Below are positions 35,639 to 44,613 of a DNA stretch of 64,000 nt, one piece after another. The stretch covers positions 92,886-156,885 of the forward strand of contig NZ_JAFMST010000011.1 in the NCBI RefSeq assembly GCF_017916275.1, given 5' to 3'. The translations under genes and the position numbers were made by a program. Positions within the stretch are counted from its first letter, which is position 1. Every line of letters starts with the position of its first letter. A model generated the notes under the pieces. It ran no database searches and was not told where the DNA came from. It saw only the letters and a program-made list of their open reading frames with translations. This stretch comes from Rubellimicrobium arenae. Lineage in GTDB: Bacteria; Pseudomonadota; Alphaproteobacteria; Rhodobacterales; Rhodobacteraceae.

Positions 35639-36736
35639 TCAGGACGTCAGGCGCGCGACCGGGGCGATCCTCGTTTCCCGCAGCAGCCAGCGCATGAGCG
35701 GCGCCGTCAAGGCGAGCCCCAGGACGGTCTGCCCCATGGACGACACCAGGACCCGCGAGGCCATGGTGCTCCGGCTCACCTGCCCGCGCAGGTCGGCCGC
35801 CAGCCGTCGCTGGAAGTCCTCGGCCGTATGTCCCCGGGCAAAGAAGGACGCGGCCAGCCGCGCGCTATGAAGCGCGATCGACATGCCCTCGCCCGTGAAG
35901 GACGGGATGACGGCGGCCTGGTCGCCCAGACGCCACGAGCCGTCGCTTTCCCGCTGCACGAGGCCGTAGGGGATCGCGGCGATGGCCAGGGGCCGCCCGG
36001 GACAGGGAGCCCCAAGGACGAGTTGCCGGGCCAGACCGGGGCAGGTCGCCAGAAGATGGGCAAGAACGTCGCGCCATCCGCCGCCCAGTGCCGCCAGAAC
36101 CGTCTTGAGGATCACGAGGCACAGGTTCGCGCGTCCGCCCTCGACCATCTCCAGGCCCGCGTAACCGCCGGGAAAGGTATGCAGCTCGACCGCGCCGCTC
36201 AGGTTGCCACGATCGGGCAAGCGCCAGTAGCTCTTGAAGCCGACAAGGTCCGACTGCCGGCCAGGCGGGCGTTTCCAGCCGCGCAGGTCATGCTTGCCGG
36301 TTGCCAGGAACAGGTGGCGCGCCGTCAGCCCGCCTCCGCCCGGAAGCCCCACCGACCACCCCGTCCCGGTCCGCGCCAGGGTCGTCGCCCGGACGCCCCG
36401 CCGGACATCCGCGCCCGCCCGGATCGCCCCGCCGAGCACCGCTTCGTCCAGGACGCGGCGGGACAGGCTGAGCGCGCGAAAGGGCAGCGGGATCTCGCGC
36501 CGCCTTTGGTCGATCTGCACGGCCACCCGGTCGAGAGGAACGCCGCCCAGGGCCTCGGCATCGATGTCCAGCTCCCGCAGGTAATCCTGCGCCTCGAAGC
36601 TCAGGAACTCGCCGCAGACCTTGTCATGGGGACCCGGCTCGCGTTCGAGCAGCATTACCTCCCGGCCGGCCCGCGCCAGATGCGTCGCCGCCGCAGCCCC
36701 GGCGAGGCCGCCGCCGATGATCAGGATCTCGGGCAT
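35639..36736 (-). CDS. FAD-dependent oxidoreductase (geranylgeranyl-reductase-like)
   Basis: A 365-residue flavoprotein with the N-terminal FAD motif IIGGGLAGAAAATHLA (residues 5-20), the KVCGEFLS segment typical of the geranylgeranyl-reductase group, and a downstream WRLGDQAAVIPSFTGEG motif that closes the FAD site. In this operon it probably hydroxylates or reduces the polyketide product. ATG 36736 overlaps the methyltransferase stop (TGATG). Last gene of the three-gene operon. Confidence 0.85.
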   Translation of the reverse strand: MPEILIIGGGLAGAAAATHLARAGREVMLLEREPGPHDKVCGEFLSFEAQDYLRELDIDAEALGGVPLDRVAVQIDQRRREIPLPFRALSLSRRVLDEAVLGGAIRAGADVRRGVRATTLARTGTGWSVGLPGGGGLTARHLFLATGKHDLRGWKRPPGRQSDLVGFKSYWRLPDRGNLSGAVELHTFPGGYAGLEMVEGGRANLCLVILKTVLAALGGGWRDVLAHLLATCPGLARQLVLGAPCPGRPLAIAAIPYGLVQRESDGSWRLGDQAAVIPSFTGEGMSIALHSARLAASFFARGHTAEDFQRRLAADLRGQVSRSTMASRVLVSSMGQTVLGLALTAPLMRWLLRETRIAPVARLTS

Positions 36737-37455
36737 CAGCGCATCCGGTCGCGGCTGACGCACAGACGGAACGGAAACCAGGTCGCGACCTGGGTTCCCT
36801 GGTCCGGGATCTGCGCGGCCTGAAGCAGCCGCCCCCAGTCCTCCGGGACGAAGGCGCGCGCGAAGGAGACCGGTCCGTCGTGCCGGACGAAGCGATGCCA
36901 GCGGAACGCCGCCGCCAGCGGCCCGAAGGTTCGATAGGGCAGGGCATGGCGGTGGAGGTCGTTGACGAACCAGCCGATTCCGGCACGGCCCTCCATCCAG
37001 CGGAGGAACCGGATGACCCGCCCATCGTCCAGATGGTGCGTGAAGAGGGAGCTTACGATGATGTCGGCCCGGCCCTCATGCGCGAAGACGTCGCCGGTGA
37101 TCCACCGGATCCGCTGGTTCCCCGGCGTGGCTCCGGCAGCCGCCCGGGCGGACCAGGGGTTGAGGTCCAGCCCCGTCAGGCGGACCGGGACTCCGTGGCC
37201 GTCGGCCCAGCGATGGATGGTCCGCAGCAGGTCTCCATAGCCGCTTCCCACATCCAGGATCTCGATGGGCCGGTCCTGATCCAGCCGTCCCTTCCGGCGC
37301 AGGGATTCGAGAAAGGTCAGCGTGGGACGGTAGCCCAGGGACAGCACGTTGACCTTGGCCAGGTCCTGCAGGCAGGCCCGGAAGGTTGCGTAGTCGACAT
37401 CCGGCGAGTCCATGAGCTCGGCCTGCCCCGAGCGCTCGGACAGGTCCCGCATCAT
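36736..37455 (-). CDS. SAM-dependent methyltransferase
   Basis: A 239-residue class I methyltransferase with the SAM motif ILDVGSGYGD (66-75), an acidic LTGLDLNPWS (motif II) and IIVSSLFTHHLDD (motif IV). It probably O- or C-methylates the product of the preceding type III polyketide synthase. ATG 37455 overlaps the synthase stop by four bases (ATGA); a longer frame from 37512 would sit inside the synthase gene. Not the membrane ICMT-type methyltransferase found in some phenolic-lipid clusters. Confidence 0.85.
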   Translation of the reverse strand: MMRDLSERSGQAELMDSPDVDYATFRACLQDLAKVNVLSLGYRPTLTFLESLRRKGRLDQDRPIEILDVGSGYGDLLRTIHRWADGHGVPVRLTGLDLNPWSARAAAGATPGNQRIRWITGDVFAHEGRADIIVSSLFTHHLDDGRVIRFLRWMEGRAGIGWFVNDLHRHALPYRTFGPLAAAFRWHRFVRHDGPVSFARAFVPEDWGRLLQAAQIPDQGTQVATWFPFRLCVSRDRMR

Positions 37456-38510
37456 GCGGCGGTGAACAGCAGCGTTTCGGCGGTCAGGCCCGGGCCAAAG
37501 GCCATGGCGCATCCCCGATGGCCCGCCTCCGCATCAGCCATCAGCCGCTGGAGCACGAACAGGAGGGTGGCGGACGACATGTTCCCATACCGTCGCAGCA
37601 CCTCCCGCGAAGCGCCGAGCGCAGGCGCCTCGAGCTCCAGCGCGTTCTGGACGGCATCCAGCACGGACCGCCCGCCGGGGTGGATCGCCCAAAGATCGAT
37701 GTCGCCGACCGCCGCGCCATCCAGGATGCTGTCGCGGCCCCGGCGCAGCGCCGTGCCGACCGACGACGGCACCTGTCCCGACAGGAACATGTCAAAGCCC
37801 TGGTCGCCCACCCGCCAGGTGATCTGGTCCGCCGCCTCGGGCAGCAGGGCCGCATGGAACCTGTCCAGCGAAAGGCCCACCGGATCGCTGGACACCAGGG
37901 CGGCCGCGCAGCCGTCGCCGAAAACCAGGAAGCTCAGCACCTGTTCCAGATCCGTCGTTTCCTGCAGATGCAGGCTGCACAGTTCGACGCTGACGATCAG
38001 CACCCGCGAGGCCGGGTCCGATCGCACGATGTGCCGCGCCAGCTTGAGGGCGTTGACCGAGGCGTAGCACCCCATGAAGCCGATCACCGTCCGCTCGACC
38101 GACGGGTTCAGGCCGCAGCGCTGCACGATCTGCAGATCGAGCCCCGGCGCCGACAGCCCGGTGCAGGACACGGCGATCACATGGGTCACATCGCTCAGCC
38201 CGGCGCCCAGATCCAGCCCGTCCACGGCCTTGAAGGCCAGATCGGCGGCGAACCGTTCGAACAGGCGCATCCGGCTCGCCGTCGAAGGGAAGGCGCCCGG
38301 CCGGTACAGATCGATGGCGTCCACCCCCCCGACGTCGCCGCCCAGGCCCAGCACTGACCAGCGATGCTCGATCTGGCTGCGCTGCGCCAGACGTTCGAAG
38401 ACGGGGATGCTTCGGGTGCCCCTGAGCAGCCCGGTGGCGAACTCCACGAACATATGGTGCACGTCGGTCGGGGGAACGACCGTCGAGATGCGATTCAGGA
38501 AGACGGTCAT
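37452..38510 (-). CDS. Type III polyketide synthase (chalcone/stilbene synthase family)
   Basis: A 352-residue thiolase-fold synthase. It extends an acyl starter with malonyl-CoA and cyclises the chain, usually to an alkylresorcinol or alkylpyrone. The catalytic triad is visible: Cys148 (GFMGCYAS), His277 (WAIHPGGRS) and Asn310 (RYGNMSSAT). The C-terminal GPG loop (FGPGLTAE) is also present. It is the first gene of a tightly overlapping operon with a methyltransferase and an FAD oxidoreductase. Starter unit and product cannot be predicted by eye. Confidence 0.92.
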   Translation of the reverse strand: MTVFLNRISTVVPPTDVHHMFVEFATGLLRGTRSIPVFERLAQRSQIEHRWSVLGLGGDVGGVDAIDLYRPGAFPSTASRMRLFERFAADLAFKAVDGLDLGAGLSDVTHVIAVSCTGLSAPGLDLQIVQRCGLNPSVERTVIGFMGCYASVNALKLARHIVRSDPASRVLIVSVELCSLHLQETTDLEQVLSFLVFGDGCAAALVSSDPVGLSLDRFHAALLPEAADQITWRVGDQGFDMFLSGQVPSSVGTALRRGRDSILDGAAVGDIDLWAIHPGGRSVLDAVQNALELEAPALGASREVLRRYGNMSSATLLFVLQRLMADAEAGHRGCAMAFGPGLTAETLLFTAA

Positions 38511-38808
38511 TCAGCTCGCCTCGTGGTCCGGCATCCGTTTGCCGGACGCCCAGCCCTCCGCAGCTAGCGGACCGTGGACCCAAGGCAAACGGGAGTCACG
38601 CAGACGTGGTGTCGGACCTGAAGGATGGCCGGCCCCCGGTCGCGCGTTCGCGCAACGCGCCGTTAAGCGACCGGCAGAAGGACGCGCCCAGCCCCGTTCG
38701 GCGCGTCAAGAGGAACAAGGAACGCCCGCCGGCTGGACAGCCCCCAGCCAAGCCTACGTCAAGGGGAAGGCGGCCCGCGCGACCGGTCGGGCCGCGCGGA
38801 GGGTCCCC
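38511..38808. other. 298-bp divergent gap, polyketide operon / Na-Pi transporter
   Basis: This gap must hold the promoters of two divergent units, yet no confident -35/-10 pair, repeat or RNA was recognised. A GGAGGG lies before ATG 38809. Confidence 0.35.
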
Positions 38809-40491
38809 ATGACATCGACCATCATCCTGCTGGATCTTCTGGGTGCGGCGGCCTTGCTGCTCTGGGGTCTCGGGATGGTCAAGTCGGGCATCCTCGCTGC
38901 GTTCGGCGCGTCCCTCCGCCATGGGATCGCCAGGGGCACCGGCAACCGGGTCGCGGCGGCGGCCTCGGGCCTTCTGGTGACGCTGGCCGTGCAATCGTCC
39001 ACGGCGACGGCGATGATCACCGCGTCGTTCACGGCGCGCGGCCTGATCGAAGGGCGCATGGCGCAGGCGGTCCTGCTCGGCGCGAACCTGGGCACGGCCC
39101 TGACGGCCGTGGCCCTGTCCTTCGACGTCCACTGGCTGGCCCCCGCCTTCACGCTGGCCGGGGTTGCCGTGCACGCGCGCAGCCGGCTGGGCCGGGGGCA
39201 GGGCATCGGCAAGGGGCTGATCGGGCTGGGGCTGATGCTGTTCGCGCTGGCGCAACTCGGGGCCGCCACCGATCCGCTGCGCGAATCTCCGGTTCTCGTC
39301 ACCCTTCTCGGGGCCTTGGCAGACGCCCCGGCCTTCGCGGTCGTCTTCGCGGCGGGCCTCGCCGTCGCGGCGTCCTCGAGCCTGGCGGTGGTGCTGTTCG
39401 TGTCGGCGCTGTCGGTCGCCGGAAACCTGCCACCCGCCCTGGCTCTCGCCCTTGTGGCCGGGGCCAACCTGGGCGGCGCGATTCCCCCCTGCCTTGCCGC
39501 CATGACCGACGGCATCGAAGCCCAGCGCGTGACGCGTGCAAATCTCGCCGTGCGCGGGGCAGGGGCCGCGCTGGTCACCCTGACCGCGAACTGGCTCGGG
39601 CCATGGCTGCAGTCCTGGGCGCCCGGAACGCCATCCCTGCCGGTCGTCGCCCATGTCGGGTTCAATGCGGCGCTGCTTCTCGTGTTCCTGCCGGCGCTCG
39701 GTCCGCTGGACCGGCTGACCCGGCGGCTCCTGCCTGGCGCTCCGACGGAGAGGACGGCCGCTTCGCACTTGGACGACAGCGCGCTGGAGATGCCAAGCCT
39801 CGCGCTGGCGGGCGCCGTGCGCGAGGCGCTGCGGATCGGGGACACAGTGGCCGCCATGATGGAGCGCACCGTCGCCGCGTTCCGGAGCGACGATCCCGCC
39901 GTCCGACGCGCCACCTCCGAACTGGACGACCGCGTCGACGCGATGCTCGCCGAGGTGAAGATGTACCTTGCCCGCCTGAACGCCCGGGACCTCAGCGTCG
40001 GCGAGAAGCGGCGCAGCGAGGACATCATGTCCTACGCCATCAACCTCGAGCATGTCGGCGACATCCTCGACCGCGACCTGGCCGGAATGGCCGAGAAGAA
40101 GGCGGCGCGGCAGGTGCGCTTCTCCGAGCAGGGGGAGCGGGAGATCCTCGAGTTCTGCCGCAAGACCATCGCCAACCTCGAGCTGGCCCAGTCCGTGTTC
40201 CTCAGCCGCGATGTCAGCCTCGCGCGCCGGTTGGCCAGCGAGAAGGTGCAGGTGCGCCGCCTGGAGGAGCAGTCGCAGCGCCGCCACCTCGACCGCCTTC
40301 GGGCTGGCCAGCCCGAGACCCTGGCGACCAGCTCGCTGCACCTCGACATCCTGCGGGACCTGAAGCGGGTGAACGCGCACATCGCCTCGGTGGCCTACCC
40401 GATCCTCGCGGAAGCGGGCGAACTCGGCGAAAGCCGGGTGCTCTCGATTCGCGACGCGCCGGACGGCGCCGTCCGGATCCCGTCACCCTGA
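38809..40491 (+). CDS. Na/Pi-cotransporter family protein with PhoU-like domain
   Basis: A 560-residue membrane protein. About nine hydrophobic segments cover residues 5-310 and include the two PNaS repeats: the first carries VQSSTATAMITAS with the QSS substrate motif, the second AASSSLAVVLFVSAL. Residues 340-550 form a cytoplasmic helical PhoU-like domain. It is probably a sodium-dependent phosphate importer or exporter of the NptA/YjbB type. ATG 38809 follows GGAGGG; longer upstream frames overlap the divergent polyketide synthase gene. Confidence 0.88.
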   Translation: MTSTIILLDLLGAAALLLWGLGMVKSGILAAFGASLRHGIARGTGNRVAAAASGLLVTLAVQSSTATAMITASFTARGLIEGRMAQAVLLGANLGTALTAVALSFDVHWLAPAFTLAGVAVHARSRLGRGQGIGKGLIGLGLMLFALAQLGAATDPLRESPVLVTLLGALADAPAFAVVFAAGLAVAASSSLAVVLFVSALSVAGNLPPALALALVAGANLGGAIPPCLAAMTDGIEAQRVTRANLAVRGAGAALVTLTANWLGPWLQSWAPGTPSLPVVAHVGFNAALLLVFLPALGPLDRLTRRLLPGAPTERTAASHLDDSALEMPSLALAGAVREALRIGDTVAAMMERTVAAFRSDDPAVRRATSELDDRVDAMLAEVKMYLARLNARDLSVGEKRRSEDIMSYAINLEHVGDILDRDLAGMAEKKAARQVRFSEQGEREILEFCRKTIANLELAQSVFLSRDVSLARRLASEKVQVRRLEEQSQRRHLDRLRAGQPETLATSSLHLDILRDLKRVNAHIASVAYPILAEAGELGESRVLSIRDAPDGAVRIPSP

Positions 40492-40662
40492 CAGGGGCGG
40501 CCCAGCGGCAGTTCCAATCGCAGCGGGGGACGGGCAAGACGCCGTGCCGTTCATCTCAACTGCGGGGCGGGACCTTCGACCCAGACGATGCCGACCCAGA
40601 CGACGCGACGAGCAGCCTCCATCTCATGAAGGCCTCGCCTTTTCATCACCTTGCGAGGATTT

Positions 40663-40737
40663 TGGCTCCGGCGGTAGGGATCGAACCTACGACCAATTGA
40701 TTAACAGTCAACTGCTCTACCGCTGAGCTACGCCGGA
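40663..40737 (-). tRNA. tRNA-Asn (anticodon GTT)
   Basis: Read on the minus strand from 40737, the gene folds as a cloverleaf with acceptor TCCGGCG pairing with CGCCGGA, the D arm GCTCAGCGGTAGAGC, the anticodon loop CTGTTAA giving GTT, and the T arm GTAGGTTCGATCCCTAC. CCA is encoded at 40663-40665. A TATAGC hexamer at 40749-40754 on the minus strand is a possible -10. Confidence 0.95.
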
Positions 40738-40799
40738 ACACGAGGGGGGCTATAGCAATGGTCTCGGGCGGCGTCCAGAGGCCCCGGCGAGAGATTTTG

Positions 40800-41675
40800 T
40801 CAGACCCGACGGAAGGTCGCCATCTCAGACACGGAGTCGTCGGACGTGACCCGGTTGCGGTCCACCAGGGCGATCAGGTGGGCCAGCACATTGCGGCGCG
40901 CGGCCGGGCGCAGGTCCGGGGCCAGCCCCGTATAGAGCCGTTCGGCGATCTCGGCCGGGCTGGCCGGTCCAGAGGCCAGCACATCCAGGATCTGAGCTTC
41001 CCTTCGAAGCCGGTGCGCCAGCAGCTCCCCAAGCCGCGCGAGCCCGTCCGCCACCGAATCGCCGTGGCCGGGCAGGAGAACCCGGGGGCCGATCCGGATC
41101 AGCCGCTCGAGCGAATCGAGGTAGTCCCCCATGTGCCCCTCGGGCGGTGAAACGACGCTTGTCGCGAACCCCATCGCATGGTCGCCCGAAAAGAGGTGGC
41201 GGCCATCGTCGAAGCTCAGGTGATTGCCCATGTGGCCGGGGGTGTGGCGCGCGACGATTCGCCAGCCCGCCCCCTCCAGGATCTCGCCATCGCGCAGCAG
41301 GCCGTCCGGCCGGAAGGTCTGGTCCACCCCCGGACCCGAGGCCAGTCCGTCCGGAGCGGGTCGTTGCCCGGCCCTGGCATCGCCGAAGGCCAGCACGGGC
41401 GCACCCGTCCGGGCGGCGAGTGCGCGCGACAGGCCCGAATGGTCCAGATGCGCGTGGGTCACCGCGATCGCGCGGACGGGTCGTCGTCCGATCACATCGA
41501 GAACCCGCGCGAGGTGGCTCGGGTCCTCCGGCCCGGGATCGATCACGCAAAGCTCGTCATGGCCCAGGAGGTAGGTGTTCGTGCCATCCGCCGTGAGCGG
41601 GGACGCATTGGCCGCGCGGACCCGCACCAGGCCCGGCTCCAGCTCGCTGACCCGCTCGCGCTCGGTCCCTGGCAT
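40800..41675 (-). CDS. MBL-fold metallo-hydrolase (LACTB2-like)
   Basis: A 291-residue metallo-beta-lactamase-fold hydrolase. The zinc motif is THAHLDHSG (HxHxDH), followed by HTPGHMGNH, FSGDHAMG and LLPGHGDS. The C-terminal 60 residues form the winged-helix tail seen in LACTB2-type proteins. Substrate unknown; thioesters or RNA ends are reported for relatives. ATG 41675 has GGTGGAG before it; ATG 41789 is unsupported. Divergent from the histidine kinase. Confidence 0.88.
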   Translation of the reverse strand: MPGTERERVSELEPGLVRVRAANASPLTADGTNTYLLGHDELCVIDPGPEDPSHLARVLDVIGRRPVRAIAVTHAHLDHSGLSRALAARTGAPVLAFGDARAGQRPAPDGLASGPGVDQTFRPDGLLRDGEILEGAGWRIVARHTPGHMGNHLSFDDGRHLFSGDHAMGFATSVVSPPEGHMGDYLDSLERLIRIGPRVLLPGHGDSVADGLARLGELLAHRLRREAQILDVLASGPASPAEIAERLYTGLAPDLRPAARRNVLAHLIALVDRNRVTSDDSVSEMATFRRV

Positions 41676-41768
41676 CGTCGCTCCACCTCCGCCAGCGCGC
41701 CATAACCCGGACCGCGGGCCGCCCGCCATGCCTTTCGCGGCGCATCGGGGCGGGCTACGGTTGCCGTC

Positions 41769-43085
41769 ATGATCCGCGACTGGCTCCACGACCGAATGCC
41801 GCGCTCCCTGGTCGCGCGGGCCGCCCTGATCCTGGTCCTTCCGGTCATCATCCTCCAGCTGGCCGTCTCGGTCGGCTTCGTCCAGCGCTACTACGAGGAT
41901 GTGACGCGGCAGATGACGCGATCACTGCTTCTCGAACTGCGGTTCCTGGCCGAAGCGGCGGCGTCGGCCCCCGATGCTCCCACCGCGCTGGCCTATGCCA
42001 CGGCCGCCGCGGTGCCGCTGGAGCTTGACGTCGCGCTCCTCCCGGCGGCGCCCGAACGGGACGACATCCCGCAATGGGACCTGGCCGGGCAGGCCATGGC
42101 CGACACCCTGCGCGAGGGCCTGCCGGAACTCGCCGCGGTCGATCTCGGGACGCCGCGACGGGTGCGCATCTGGATCGACACGCCGAACGGGTTGCTCGAG
42201 GTGAACTTCGCGCGGCGACGGATCGCGGCGACCAACCCGCATCAGCTGCTGGTCCTGACCGGGGTCCTGGGGCTTCTGCTGACGGCGGTCGCCTATGTGT
42301 TCCTTCGCAACCAGATGCGCCCGATCCAGCGGCTCGCGCGGGCGGCGACGGCCTACGGTCGCGGCCGCATCATCCCGTTCCGGCCATCGGGCGCGCAGGA
42401 GGTGCGGGCGGCGGGGACCGCCTTCCTCGATATGCGCAACCGGATCGAACGGCAGACGCAGGCCCGCACGACGATGCTGGCCGGGATCAGCCACGACCTG
42501 CGGACGCCGCTGACGCGCCTGCGGCTCGGCCTGTCGCTCCTCGACGACGACGAGGCCCGGGATCTCGTGCGGGACGTGGACGACATGAGCCGCATGGTGG
42601 ACGCCTTCCTGGCCTTCTCGCGGGGGGACGCCGGCGACACGCAGGAGCCGACCTCCGTTGCCGTCCTGGTGCGCAGCGTCGTCGAGGACTATCGCCGTGC
42701 GGGCGACCCGGTGGTCCTGACCCCGATCGCGGGCGCCGATCCGGGGCCGGTCCCGATGCGCCCCATGGCCATCCGCCGGGCGCTCGAGAACCTGATCGGC
42801 AACGCGCTGGCCTATGGGACGCAGGTTCAGGTCGGCCTGTCCTTCAGCGACCGGACCATCCGCCTCGTCGTCGAGGACAACGGCCCCGGGATCCCGCCCG
42901 AGCGCCGGGACGAAGCGATGCGCCCCTTCACCCGGCTCGATCCCGCCCGCAACCAGGACAGTCCGGGGGTGGGGCTCGGGCTCGCCATCGTCGCGGATAT
43001 CGCGCGATCGCATGGGGGAAGCCTTCGCCTGGGTCAGAGCGCCACCCTCGGGGGGCTCCGCGCCGACCTGGTCCTGGCCCGCTAG
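41769..43085 (+). CDS. EnvZ-like osmosensor-type histidine kinase
   Basis: A 438-residue kinase with a transmembrane segment at about 15-35, a periplasmic domain, a second segment at about 158-178 and a HAMP domain. The H box GISHDLRTPLTRLRLGLSLL carries the phospho-His near residue 243. The N box (ALENLIGNALAYG), G1 (VEDNGPGIP) and G2 (GVGLGLAIVADIA) follow. No OmpR gene adjoins it, so the partner regulator is elsewhere. The kinase class is secure; EnvZ-type is by similarity. Confidence 0.88.
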   Translation: MIRDWLHDRMPRSLVARAALILVLPVIILQLAVSVGFVQRYYEDVTRQMTRSLLLELRFLAEAAASAPDAPTALAYATAAAVPLELDVALLPAAPERDDIPQWDLAGQAMADTLREGLPELAAVDLGTPRRVRIWIDTPNGLLEVNFARRRIAATNPHQLLVLTGVLGLLLTAVAYVFLRNQMRPIQRLARAATAYGRGRIIPFRPSGAQEVRAAGTAFLDMRNRIERQTQARTTMLAGISHDLRTPLTRLRLGLSLLDDDEARDLVRDVDDMSRMVDAFLAFSRGDAGDTQEPTSVAVLVRSVVEDYRRAGDPVVLTPIAGADPGPVPMRPMAIRRALENLIGNALAYGTQVQVGLSFSDRTIRLVVEDNGPGIPPERRDEAMRPFTRLDPARNQDSPGVGLGLAIVADIARSHGGSLRLGQSATLGGLRADLVLAR

Positions 43086-43189
43086 CCCACCCCAAGCCCC
43101 TGCATTCCAAGCCTTTCCAGCTCTGGCCAAGGTGGGCGGTAACCTGCCGTTAACCTTGCCTGAGATATGGTTTCCAGCATGGAAAACGC

Positions 43190-43242
43190 TTGAAATGTTC
43201 ACGGTTTGGTCCTATTTCAGGATACCGGAACAAGACGGGAAC
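43190..43242 (+). promoter_or_regulatory. recA promoter with SOS (LexA) box and a second degenerate box
   Basis: GAAC-N7-GAAC at 43228-43242 is the perfect alphaproteobacterial LexA/SOS box, 50 bases before recA. A second site, GTTC-N7-GGTC at 43197-43211, has one mismatch in the second half. It lies between a TTGAAA hexamer (43190-43195) and TATTTC at 43213, which could be the -35 and a weak -10 (17-bp spacing). An inverted repeat TTTCC-N5-GGAAA (43171-43185) is just upstream. Confidence 0.75.
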
Positions 43243-43292
43243 AAAAGGCCTGATTGCCGCCAAGGGGCGGGCATGGGATAAGGACTCAGGAC

Positions 43293-44372
43293 ATGGCAGT
43301 GGCAGACCTCCTCACGATGACCGACAAAAAGACGGCCGATAAGCAGAAGGCCCTGGAAAGCGCACTGCAGCAGATCGAGCGGCAGTTCGGCAAGGGCTCG
43401 ATCATGAAGCTCGGCGGCGACAACAAGCTGCCCGAGATCGAGGCCACGTCGACCGGCTCCCTGGGCCTCGACATCGCCCTTGGCATCGGCGGCCTGCCCA
43501 AGGGCCGCATCATCGAGATCTACGGACCCGAATCCTCGGGCAAGACGACGCTGACGCTCCACGTCGTCGCCGAGGAACAGAAGAAGGGCGGCGTCTGCGC
43601 CTTCGTGGACGCCGAGCATGCGCTCGACCCGATGTACGCCAAGAAGCTTGGCGTGAACCTCGACGAGCTTCTGATCTCCCAGCCCGACACGGGGGAGCAG
43701 GCGCTCGAGATCGTGGACACCCTGGTCCGCTCGGGCGCGGTCAGCCTCGTCGTGGTCGACTCGGTCGCGGCGCTGACGCCCAAGAGCGAGCTCGAAGGCG
43801 ACATGGGCGACTCCTCGGTGGGCGTCCACGCCCGCCTGATGAGCCAGGCCATGCGCAAGCTGACGGGCTCGATCAGCCGGTCGAACTGCATGGTGATCTT
43901 CATCAACCAGATCCGGATGAAGATCGGCGTCATGTTCGGCTCGCCCGAGACGACGACGGGCGGCAACGCCCTGAAGTTCTACGCCTCGGTCCGCATGGAC
44001 ATCCGCCGCATCGGTGCCATCAAGGACCGCGACGAGGTCGTGGGCAACTCGACCCGCGTCAAGGTCGTCAAGAACAAGGTCGCTCCTCCCTTCAAGGAGG
44101 TCGAGTTCGACATCATGTACGGCGAAGGCATCTCCAAGACCGGGGAGCTCCTCGATCTCGGCGTCAAGGCCGGCGTGGTGGAGAAGTCGGGGAGCTGGTT
44201 CTCCTACGGCGACGAGCGGATCGGCCAGGGGCGTGAGAACGCCAAGCAGTTCCTCAAGGATCACGCCGACGTGGCCCTTCAGATCGAGGACAAGATCCGT
44301 GCGGCGCACGGGCTCGACTTCTCGGTGTCCAGCGAAGGCCACGACGAGGACGGCGACCTGGTCGAGATGTAA
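43293..44372 (+). CDS. recA: RecA recombinase
   Basis: A 359-residue DNA strand-exchange and LexA-cleavage protein. It has Walker [10 protein letters not shown] near 75, [20 protein letters not shown] (Walker B region) and the loop [14 protein letters not shown] near 225, with the acidic C-terminus typical of RecA. ATG 43293 matches known RecA N-termini ([13 protein letters not shown]); the longer frame from TTG 43254 is unlikely. It is preceded by an SOS box and followed by a Rho-independent terminator. Confidence 0.98.
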   Translation: MAVADLLTMTDKKTADKQKALESALQQIERQFGKGSIMKLGGDNKLPEIEATSTGSLGLDIALGIGGLPKGRIIEIYGPESSGKTTLTLHVVAEEQKKGGVCAFVDAEHALDPMYAKKLGVNLDELLISQPDTGEQALEIVDTLVRSGAVSLVVVDSVAALTPKSELEGDMGDSSVGVHARLMSQAMRKLTGSISRSNCMVIFINQIRMKIGVMFGSPETTTGGNALKFYASVRMDIRRIGAIKDRDEVVGNSTRVKVVKNKVAPPFKEVEFDIMYGEGISKTGELLDLGVKAGVVEKSGSWFSYGDERIGQGRENAKQFLKDHADVALQIEDKIRAAHGLDFSVSSEGHDEDGDLVEM

Positions 44373-44404
44373 GGATCAAGGTCGTCCCGAAACGGACGGG
44401 GCAG

Positions 44405-44434
44405 GGGGCGGAGCCGCAGGGTTCCGCCCCTTTT
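44405..44434 (+). terminator. Rho-independent terminator of recA
   Basis: GGGGCGGA and TCCGCCCC pair perfectly (8 bp) around a 10-base loop, followed immediately by TTTT. It lies 33 bases after the recA stop. Confidence 0.85.
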
Positions 44435-44613
44435 CTCATGCGCCGGTGCCGTCCTGTGCCGCCGCGTCTCCCCGCGCCGTTGCGCGAGCGACCGGATGGG
44501 CGAACGGTGCCGCAACCGGTTCCTAAGCTGTTGATGCCAAGCTCCTCGTGAAACACTGGACCCCGCGTGACTCGGGGGCTATTCCACACCGACCGCTTCC
44601 GGGGAACTCCGCC

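Noticed and set aside
38596..40380. A 594-codon antisense frame opposite the Na/Pi transporter
   Set aside because: No recognisable domain, and the plus-strand protein has both repeat motifs and a PhoU-like domain.
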